From Candidatus Stahliibacteriota bacterium (lineage in GTDB: Bacteria; Hydrothermota; Tepidihabitantia; B3-TA06): a stretch of 5,752 nt of DNA. This document shows, piece after piece, positions 1-5,238 of the stretch; the first letter of the stretch is position 1, and the number at the start of each line of letters is the position of its first letter. The position numbers were made by a program, and so were the translations under genes. The stretch is taken from NCBI GenBank assembly GCA_030592225.1, contig JAUVJT010000138.1, positions 1-5,752 on the forward strand. The letters are read 5' to 3'. Under the pieces are notes generated by a model. That model did no database searches. It had not been told where the DNA came from and was given only the letters and a program-made list of their open reading frames with translations.

Positions 1-780
1 GAGACGATTGAGGACATCAAGATTCACGTTAAAGCAGGCAAGGAACACCGATTCGTGGTGGTCTTCGACGGGGAAGATCTCAGTCACGAGTTGACCGAAT
101 CCGATCCCCAGAAGGAAGGCGCTCCACCTGCGGTCATAAAGCCTTTGGCCAAGGATGCGGGTAAGACGGCGCGTATCGTCAACCGCTTCGTACTGCAGGC
201 TCAGGAAGTGCTGCAGACAGAGAAACGCGCCAACACCTTATTGATGAGAGGATTCGCATCCCTGCCCGACCTAATACCATTCCCTGAACAATTTGGTCTG
301 GAACCTGGGGCTATCGCCACTTATCCCATGTACCGTGGTCTTGCCCAACTGGTAGGCATGCACGTGCTCCAAACCGGTTCGACATGGGAAGATGAACTTC
401 GTACCCTGGCTGACAATTTCGATAATTTCGATTTTTTCTTTCTGCACTTCAAGCAAACCGACTCCGCGGGCGAGGATGGTGATTTCGACCGCAAGGCTGA
501 TTTCATTGAGAAATTTGATGCCCTGCTCCCGCAGATACTTGATTTGAAGTTCGACGTTATCGCCATCACCGGTGATCACTCAACCCCTGCCTTGCTCGCA
601 GGACACTCCTGGCATCCAAACCCCTTCATGCTTCATGCCCCTGCCACGGCCAGAACCGAAGGAGAACCTGGATTTTCTGAACGGCGCTGTGCGCGTGGAA
701 TATTAGGTCACCTCAACAGCCTTGAGGTCATGCCTTTGCTTTTGGCTCACGCCGGACGCTTGAAAAAATTTGGAGCTTGA
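1..780 (+). CDS. apgM: 2,3-bisphosphoglycerate-independent phosphoglycerate mutase, archaeal type (C-terminal part)
   Basis: This enzyme interconverts 3-phosphoglycerate and 2-phosphoglycerate in cytoplasmic glycolysis/gluconeogenesis and belongs to the alkaline-phosphatase superfamily. The frame is open from base 1, so the gene begins upstream; 259 codons are visible out of roughly 400 usual for the family. A GTG at 55 lies inside the conserved HRFVVVF stretch and is not a credible start. Family landmarks seen in order are: HRFVVVF..GE.LS followed by DPQKEGAPP; the PDLIPFPEQFGL stretch; an FKQTDSAGEDGDF segment near 450-490; TGDHSTP (571-591), which carries an Asp-His metal-ligand pair; and HSWHPNP (604-624), with a further metal His. 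The N-terminal part with the catalytic Ser is outside the window. The stop at 778-780 lies 2 nt before the purH ATG, so the two genes are probably co-transcribed. The identification is from recalled family motifs and is confident. Confidence 0.9.
   Translation, partial: ETIEDIKIHVKAGKEHRFVVVFDGEDLSHELTESDPQKEGAPPAVIKPLAKDAGKTARIVNRFVLQAQEVLQTEKRANTLLMRGFASLPDLIPFPEQFGLEPGAIATYPMYRGLAQLVGMHVLQTGSTWEDELRTLADNFDNFDFFFLHFKQTDSAGEDGDFDRKADFIEKFDALLPQILDLKFDVIAITGDHSTPALLAGHSWHPNPFMLHAPATARTEGEPGFSERRCARGILGHLNSLEVMPLLLAHAGRLKKFGA
771..775 (+). promoter_or_regulatory. Ribosome binding site for purH, inside the apgM end
   Basis: TGGAG lies within the last codons of apgM. It stands 7 nt before ATG 783, a normal spacing, but only 1 nt before the in-frame TTG at 777. 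It therefore favours the ATG as the purH start, and it suggests translational coupling with apgM. Confidence 0.6.
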
Positions 781-782
781 TT

Positions 783-2276
783 ATGAAAAAAGCCCTCGTC
801 TCTGTTTCCGATAAGCAAGGTCTGGACAGGCTGGCAGCGGTGCTGGTTGAGTCCGGCTATGAGATACTATCCACCTCGGGCACTGCCGCCTATCTTGAGC
901 GAGCAGGCATCGGGGTAATTGAGATATCGGATTATACCGGGTTCACCGAAACCTCCGACGGTCGGGTCAAAACCCTGCATACCAAGCTTTACACTAACAT
1001 CCTGGGCAGACCCGCCGACATCCAGATGGTGGTAGTCAATCTTTACCCATTCGAGGAAAAGATGAAGCAGGGTCTTTCCTTAAAGGAAATGATTGAGTTC
1101 ATTGACATCGGCGGCGTGACCCTGCTTCGCGGCGCTGCCAAAAACTTTGAATACGTGACCGTGGTATCCTCGCCTGACCAGTACGACGAGTTGATTGAGG
1201 AACTACAGGCCAAGGGGGAAACCTCCCCCCAGATGCGTGCCCGGTTTGCCCGTGCCGCGTTCGAGCGCACTGCCATATACGACGCTGCGGTAACCTCCTA
1301 CCTGTCGGAGTCCTCATCGGCGGGAATCGCCCGCACCCCCTGGGCAGTTGGCATGTATGCCACAGACCCAATGGCGCTAAAGTACGGCGAGAACCCTCAT
1401 CAGCAAGGCGCCTACTACCGCTTTCCCTTGGCTGACTTCCGGTTCAAGGAATTATTAGCCCATCCCCTATCCTACAACAACCTGATGGATCTCGAAGCGG
1501 CTATTCTTACCGTACAGGAGTTCAGTGAACCTGCGGTGGCGGTGATGAAACACGCCAATCCCTGCGGTGTTGCAGAGGGGAAAGAAGGAGAGGACTACGC
1601 TGAAGTACTGGCCAGAGCGTACAATGCCGACTCGCTGTCCGCCTGGGGAGGGGTCGTAGCCCTCAACCGCCCGCTGACTGAGGAGATTGTGAAATTCTTC
1701 TCAGGCAAATTCGTAGAGGTGCTGGCCGCGCCCGAGGTTGACCAAAAGTTGATGCCGCTTTTTGCCAAAAAGAAGAAACTACGCCTGGTTCAATATTCCG
1801 GTAAAATGCCTGACGTGACCATTCGTTCCACCCTGGGTGGGGTTCTTGTACAGAACAGGGACAGCAGCTTGGAAACCCCGGATCAGTGGAAGGTTGTAAC
1901 CGAACGTCAACCGACGGAAGAAGAGGCCGCCGCCCTTCTTTTCGCGTGGAAGACTGCCAAGCACACCCGGTCCAACTCGGTGGTGATTACAGGTGAGGAC
2001 GTGAGCCTGGGAATCGGCGGCGGACTGCCCAACCGGGTGGATTCGGCGCGCAGAGCCTTGCAGCTTGCCGGAGAGCAGACCTATGAAGACACAAGGGTAT
2101 GCGCCTCCGACGGTCTGTTCCCGTTCGCCGACTCCATCGAGGCGCTCAAGGGTTCCGGCGTGACTGCGGTTATCCAGCCTGGCGGCGCAATGCGCGACCA
2201 GGAGGTGATTGCCGCAGCCAATGCCGAAAACATTGCCATGGTCTTCACCGGCGTGCGTCACTTTGCCCACTGGTAA
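783..2276 (+). CDS. purH: Bifunctional AICAR transformylase / IMP cyclohydrolase PurH
   Basis: This cytoplasmic enzyme formylates AICAR with 10-formyl-THF and then closes the ring to give IMP, the last two steps of de novo purine synthesis. The protein is 497 residues from ATG 783; an in-frame TTG at 777 would overlap the apgM stop and has no suitable RBS. Residues 1 to about 125 form the MGS-like cyclohydrolase domain: SVSDK, STSGT, GRVKTLH (K63), NLYPF (Y88), IDIGG (D108) and AAKN (K120). These match the four residues known as catalytic in the human enzyme (Lys66, Tyr104, Asp125, Lys137). The transformylase part follows, with KYGENPHQ (about 200-207), the catalytic KHANPCG (K256, H257), SAWGG, GIGGGLPNR, ASDGLFPF and a terminal RHFAHW. 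Two oddities are the usual LHPKxHGGIL, which reads LHTKLYTNIL, and the loop to NLYPF, which is about 20 residues short. The His normally after AAKN is Phe (F122). I recall a similarly short, divergent cyclohydrolase domain in Thermotoga PurH. The function is still very likely intact. Confidence 0.96.
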   Translation: MKKALVSVSDKQGLDRLAAVLVESGYEILSTSGTAAYLERAGIGVIEISDYTGFTETSDGRVKTLHTKLYTNILGRPADIQMVVVNLYPFEEKMKQGLSLKEMIEFIDIGGVTLLRGAAKNFEYVTVVSSPDQYDELIEELQAKGETSPQMRARFARAAFERTAIYDAAVTSYLSESSSAGIARTPWAVGMYATDPMALKYGENPHQQGAYYRFPLADFRFKELLAHPLSYNNLMDLEAAILTVQEFSEPAVAVMKHANPCGVAEGKEGEDYAEVLARAYNADSLSAWGGVVALNRPLTEEIVKFFSGKFVEVLAAPEVDQKLMPLFAKKKKLRLVQYSGKMPDVTIRSTLGGVLVQNRDSSLETPDQWKVVTERQPTEEEAAALLFAWKTAKHTRSNSVVITGEDVSLGIGGGLPNRVDSARRALQLAGEQTYEDTRVCASDGLFPFADSIEALKGSGVTAVIQPGGAMRDQEVIAAANAENIAMVFTGVRHFAHW

Positions 2277-2332
2277 CCCCGTAACACCCGTCCCCCTTCG
2301 GGCCAAAGTCTGTCCTTTGAGTCGCTCACGCC

Positions 2333-2357
2333 TGCCGGCTAACAGATGCCAGCTAAC
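2333..2357 (+). repeat. Two imperfect tandem copies of an 11-mer
   Basis: TGCCGGCTAAC (2333-2343) and TGCCAGCTAAC (2347-2357) match at 10 of 11 positions with a 14-nt period. They lie about 55 nt after the purH stop and just before the left inverted repeat. The role is unknown; it could be a paired protein-binding site or simple duplication. Confidence 0.55.
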
Positions 2358-2419
2358 GACCAGGAGGCTGTCCGAGAATGACTTATACGCTTGCGACGAA
2401 GTCAATCCGCATGATGACT

Positions 2420-2436
2420 ATTCACGAGGCGTGAAT
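2420..2436. other. Perfect 7-bp hairpin with 3-nt loop
   Basis: ATTCACG (2420-2426), loop AGG, CGTGAAT (2430-2436). The two arms are perfectly complementary. There is no following T run, so it is not a typical terminator. It sits in the middle of the putative inverted-repeat element and could be its internal fold or a dyad operator. Confidence 0.45.
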
Positions 2437-2487
2437 GACGAAGTGCCCCCGTCGGGTACGCAGATTTTCGCAGACCAGGAGGAAACC

Positions 2488-2516
2488 TTGACTCAGGCAA
2501 GTTGCGTAGATATATG
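2488..2516 (+). promoter_or_regulatory. Candidate sigma-70 promoter for the cyclase gene
   Basis: TTGACT (2488-2493, 5 of 6 to the -35 consensus) is separated by 17 nt from TATATG (2511-2516, 4 of 6 to the -10). The start of transcription would fall near 2523, giving a leader of about 80 nt that includes the CTCTGTG repeats. It is the best candidate I see in the gap, but the -10 is weak. The same TTG also follows AGGAGG (2477-2482) at 5 nt and could instead start a 33-codon frame ending at 2589. Confidence 0.4.
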
Positions 2517-2541
2517 TCTTATCGTTGTTCGCCGATTTTCG

Positions 2542-2566
2542 CTCTCTGTTCTCTGTGGTCTCTGTG
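2542..2566. repeat. Short tandem run of a 9-bp CTCTGTG-type unit
   Basis: The stretch divides into CTCTCTG (2542-2548), TTCTCTGTG (2549-2557) and GTCTCTGTG (2558-2566): two full 9-bp units plus one shortened by 2 nt. The reverse strand reads CACAGAGAC, CACAGAGAA, CAGAGAG. From memory, arrays of this unit are scattered in intergenic DNA of many environmental bacteria; I could not check this here. The run lies 12 nt inside the right inverted repeat. Confidence 0.6.
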
Positions 2567-2604
2567 ATTATTTTCGGACAAACTTCTGAGGAAACCCAGG
2601 GACT

Positions 2605-4572
2605 ATGCACGAACGAAACAGACTGAGGGTTCTGTTTTACCTGCCCTTCCTGGCATACGCCTACTTCAGCTTCACTGGCCAGTTTGTGCACAATCTGAAC
2701 CCGCTGTATCTGATAGCCGTACCGGTGCTCGCCGCACTCATTCTTCTGCTTTCCCGCAACCTGTGGTTCTTCTTTCTGGCAATCGCTGCGAATAACCTTG
2801 CCGTTCAGCTTACCGGCGGCAGCGCCTCCCAGCTTTTCTTTTTCTACTTCCTGCTCTTATTTGTGGAAGGATTCCGCACCGGCCACCTGAGATATATCGC
2901 CGCAGCAGCGCTAATCCTTACGTTGGAGGCAGGTTCTGCCCTTTTTTACCTGAGCGACACGCCATTCCCCTTCGGCACCATGGGCGCCTTTGCGGCGTTT
3001 GCCGCAATCATCTACCTCTTCCTGCGTCGGGAAAAGAAACATACAGACGCCCTTGCCCAGACCCTTGAGGCTGAAAAGGCCAAGTACCATCCCATCGATC
3101 CCTTGTCCAGCTCCCGCTCGGAGCGTCTGGCGGCGCTGAAGGAGAAGAGTTATTCGGTGGACGCCGATGCGCTTTATGCTGGATTTGTCGAGTTCGCCTT
3201 CGCCACCCTTGAGGTTCATACCGCGGCCCTGTTCCTGGTGCATGGAAAACGGCTGCACATGGCGGCGGTATGTTCGAGAGACGAACGGGTACACAGAACC
3301 GCCTCTTTTGACCTTGGCGAAGGACTGGTAGGCTACCTGGCAAGGGAAGAAAAACCGTCGCTGTTAAACGACCTTGGCAGGGACGCGGAACGACTGGGAT
3401 ACTACAAGGAAAAAATCAACGTCACCTCGCTTGCCTCGGCTCCCATTAAATCCTCAGACGACGTGAACTACGGAATACTCATAGTCGACGCCCAGCGCCG
3501 TCTTACCGAGTACGATCAAGGATTTCTTGACAACCTTGCCTCGCTTATTGCGCGCGACATCCAAATCGCGGCCGCTTACGAGGAACGTCACCGCGAGGCC
3601 CTGAAATTCTCAGGACTGTACGAACTTGCGGGAAACCTTCTCACCGGCCTGTCGGCAGAAGAGTTGATTGACCGCAGCTTCGCGCTGGTAAGTGAACTTT
3701 TTGCCCCTGACGCCATCGGTTTTGCCCGGTTGAAGAAGGGTACCGACGGCGTTGTGCAGAGATACGAAGGCGGGGTTGATTTTGACAAAAAAAACTTCCG
3801 GTTCGAGGCCGAACGCAGCCTGGTAGCCATGGCAGCCAAGCACAAGGGATTTCTTAAACACCGCGACATGAGCAAACCCGGGCTTTACCGCATGGGCCCG
3901 GGAGAGCAAACACCTGCCAACAAAACCTTTCTGGGCATTGGGTTTGATGAGGACGAGGAAACCCACGGAGTGCTGTGGCTGGAGAAGAAAGAGGCTGACG
4001 CTTACAGTGAACGGGAGGGCAAGATTCTGGGATTTGCCGCAACCCTTCTTTCCGCCGCGTTCCTGCGGGTGCGCTACCAGGAAGAACTTTCCCGCCTTGC
4101 CCGACTGGACGGACTCACCGGACTCCTTAACCACCGCGCTTTCCAGGATGAGCTTCAGGAATGCATTCAGAAATCGGGCACGGTGGCGCTCTTCATCATT
4201 GATATTGATCATTTCAAGAAAGTCAACGACACCTACGGACATCCGGTGGGAGATATGGTGCTTGCCAAAATAGCAGAGAGCATCAAGGATAAGGGTATAG
4301 CCGCTCGCTACGGCGGCGAGGAATTCGCCTTGATTATACCCAACATCGCCACCCAGCAAATGATAGGCCGCGGTGAGGAAATACTGACTGCGATCCGCCG
4401 CGCCCAGGTAAGGGTACGGGAAGGAACCATCCAGGTGACGGCAAGCGTGGGCGGAGCGCTCTACCCTTCAGGTTCCAGAACCCGTGAAGACCTCGTTCGC
4501 GCAGCCGACGCCGCACTTTACAAAGCCAAGCAGGGCGGACGCGACCGCCTGGTTCTGGCAGAAAAGAAATGA
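2605..4572 (+). CDS. Membrane-anchored GAF-GGDEF diguanylate cyclase
   Basis: The protein (655 residues) is predicted to make c-di-GMP from two GTP at the inner face of the membrane. ATG 2605 is firm because an in-frame TGA lies at 2587-2589; the RBS is either AGGGA (2598-2602, close) or GAGGA (2588-2592, far). Residues about 9-140 form roughly six hydrophobic membrane segments ending in RREKKH. A GAF-type domain follows (about 184-325, with GEGLVGYLAREEKP and YGILIVD), then a second, weaker GAF-like domain (about 333-490, GVLWLEKKEADAYS). The GGDEF domain (about 497-655) opens with LDGLTGLLNHRAF. It has metal ligands D533 and E572, guanine contacts N541 and D550, and the signature GGEEF at 570-574, so it should be active. 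The product-inhibition RxxD site, expected at 561-564, reads KDKG and is therefore missing. The input signal is unknown; the loose GAF sequences do not reveal a ligand. The gene stands alone after a repeat-rich gap; the CAP gene 60 nt downstream may be co-transcribed. Confidence 0.93.
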   Translation: MHERNRLRVLFYLPFLAYAYFSFTGQFVHNLNPLYLIAVPVLAALILLLSRNLWFFFLAIAANNLAVQLTGGSASQLFFFYFLLLFVEGFRTGHLRYIAAAALILTLEAGSALFYLSDTPFPFGTMGAFAAFAAIIYLFLRREKKHTDALAQTLEAEKAKYHPIDPLSSSRSERLAALKEKSYSVDADALYAGFVEFAFATLEVHTAALFLVHGKRLHMAAVCSRDERVHRTASFDLGEGLVGYLAREEKPSLLNDLGRDAERLGYYKEKINVTSLASAPIKSSDDVNYGILIVDAQRRLTEYDQGFLDNLASLIARDIQIAAAYEERHREALKFSGLYELAGNLLTGLSAEELIDRSFALVSELFAPDAIGFARLKKGTDGVVQRYEGGVDFDKKNFRFEAERSLVAMAAKHKGFLKHRDMSKPGLYRMGPGEQTPANKTFLGIGFDEDEETHGVLWLEKKEADAYSEREGKILGFAATLLSAAFLRVRYQEELSRLARLDGLTGLLNHRAFQDELQECIQKSGTVALFIIDIDHFKKVNDTYGHPVGDMVLAKIAESIKDKGIAARYGGEEFALIIPNIATQQMIGRGEEILTAIRRAQVRVREGTIQVTASVGGALYPSGSRTREDLVRAADAALYKAKQGGRDRLVLAEKK

Positions 4573-4632
4573 GCGCCATTGCTGCAAACAGACGGGCATA
4601 ATCCGCGTTACAAACTTGATTCCTGCAAGTAA

Positions 4633-5151
4633 ATGAGTAATATAGAACCGATGAAATCCTTGAGCCGAATCCTTTTTTCAGCACTAACGATCCTTATCCT
4701 TTCCCTGCTCATCTTCTGCCGAAACGAAGAAGACGCCTGGATTACCGATCTTGAGGATGCCGTCTTTACGGAAATCAACGCGGTGCGTTCTGAGAACGGG
4801 GTCTCAGCATTATCCTTAAACCAGGACTTGGCCGACTTTGCACGAGCGCACTCCCGGGACATGGCCCTGCGGGGCTATTTCAGCCACACCACCCCTGATG
4901 ACAAGAGTTTCGAGGACAGGATCAATGAATCAGGCATCTCCCACACATTGGCAGGCGAAAACATATACATGCGATGGGGTGACAACTTTGATGAAAGCGT
5001 GGATGATCTGGCGGTTACAGTGGTGGACGCCTGGTTCAACTCCGAGGAACACAAGGGAATCATGCTCAACAATGATTTCAACCGGGGCGGTGTGGGATGC
5101 TACCAAGGCGACAGCGCCCTTTACGTAACCTTCACAGTAATTCAACAATAG
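4633..5151 (+). CDS. CAP/SCP-family (YkwD-like) membrane-tethered or secreted protein
   Basis: The 172-residue product has an N-terminal hydrophobic segment (about 10-28) and then a CAP domain (about 40-172). Motifs seen are EINAVRSENG, HSRDM (73-77), GYFSHTTPDD with H85, RINESG, GENIY with E109, and AWFNSEEHKGIM with H140 followed by GGVGCY. These are the usual landmarks of bacterial CAP proteins, in which His and Glu residues line a cavity; H85, E109 and H140 are the clear ones. The biochemical role of bacterial CAP proteins is mostly unknown. Export is expected. LLIFC (25-29) resembles a lipobox but has Phe before the Cys, which is atypical, so a signal anchor is as likely as a lipoprotein. 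ATG 4633 and Met7 (ATG 4651) are both possible starts; neither has a clear RBS, and Met7 gives a more typical signal sequence (MKSLSRILF). The gene lies 60 nt after the cyclase gene, with no convincing promoter or terminator between. Confidence 0.87.
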   Translation: MSNIEPMKSLSRILFSALTILILSLLIFCRNEEDAWITDLEDAVFTEINAVRSENGVSALSLNQDLADFARAHSRDMALRGYFSHTTPDDKSFEDRINESGISHTLAGENIYMRWGDNFDESVDDLAVTVVDAWFNSEEHKGIMLNNDFNRGGVGCYQGDSALYVTFTVIQQ

Positions 5152-5164
5152 ACCACGACCTCTC

Positions 5165-5192
5165 TTGACAAGCTATCCTGTGAGAATATTAT
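5165..5192 (+). promoter_or_regulatory. Strong sigma-70-like promoter for the downstream secreted-protein gene
   Basis: TTGACA (5165-5170, perfect -35) is separated by 16 nt from TATTAT (5187-5192, 5 of 6 to the -10). Transcription would start near 5199, giving a leader of about 40 nt. It begins 14 nt after the CAP gene stop, so the last gene is probably its own transcription unit. Confidence 0.7.
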
Positions 5193-5225
5193 GAATTAGA
5201 ATATGAAACAAGAACAAACTTCAAG

Positions 5226-5232
5226 AAAGGAG
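5226..5232 (+). promoter_or_regulatory. Ribosome binding site of the secreted-protein gene
   Basis: AAAGGAG with a 6-nt spacer to ATG 5239 is the best Shine-Dalgarno sequence before any gene in the window. It fixes the start of the last, unfinished gene. Confidence 0.85.
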
Positions 5233-5238
5233 AACGAA

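Larger units (their letters stand above)
2361..2588. mobile_element. Possible MITE-like element bounded by imperfect inverted repeats
   Basis: The left end has TGTCCGAGAATGA (2369-2381). The reverse complement of 2568-2580 reads TGTCCGAAAATAA, matching at 11 of 13 positions. Extending outward by 8 bases on each side (2361-2381 against 2588-2568) gives 16 of 21 matches. The enclosed stretch of about 190-230 bp has no transposase and is full of short repeats, which fits a non-autonomous element. I could find no target-site duplication, so this may be chance or an unrelated pair of protein-binding sites. If real, it inserted just upstream of the cyclase gene and would bring along the promoter candidate at 2488-2516. 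Confidence 0.3.
2277..2604. other. Repeat-rich intergenic region between purH and the cyclase gene
   Basis: This 328-nt gap has no credible protein gene on either strand; the open frames crossing it are overlaps of purH or the cyclase gene. It holds several small repeats: a tandem 11-mer (2333-2357), two copies of GACCAGGAGG (2358-2367, 2473-2482), two of GACGAAGT (2395-2402, 2437-2444), two of GATTTTCGC (2463-2471, 2534-2542), and a CTCTGTG run (2542-2566). An inverted-repeat pair encloses most of it. A GC-rich CCC-TTC-GGG (2293-2301) just after purH makes at best a 3-bp stem without a T tract, so I see no convincing terminator. The listed promoter and hairpin also lie here. Confidence 0.7.

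Noticed and set aside
450..490. GEDGD instead of GHDGD in the phosphoglycerate mutase as a lost metal ligand
   Set aside because: I recall the GEDGx form in other bacterial members of this family, so it is probably normal variation and not a defect.
2291..2303. GC-rich CCC-TTC-GGG after purH as a terminator
   Set aside because: The stem is only about 3 bp and there is no T tract.
1779..2405. 208-codon open frame on the minus strand inside purH
   Set aside because: It lies opposite the strongly conserved transformylase coding sequence and shows no family motif; it is a shadow of high-GC coding DNA.
2209..2589. Open frame of 126 codons overlapping the purH end and crossing the gap
   Set aside because: Its first part is an out-of-frame reading of purH, and the rest is repeat-rich DNA with no recognisable protein character.
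3610..4359. 249-codon open frame on the minus strand inside the cyclase gene
   Set aside because: It is opposite the GAF and GGDEF coding region, which has clear motifs on the + strand; no plausible product or RBS was seen.
4579..4602. TTGCTG and CATAAT as a promoter for the CAP gene
   Set aside because: The spacer is only 12 nt, too short for a sigma-70 promoter.
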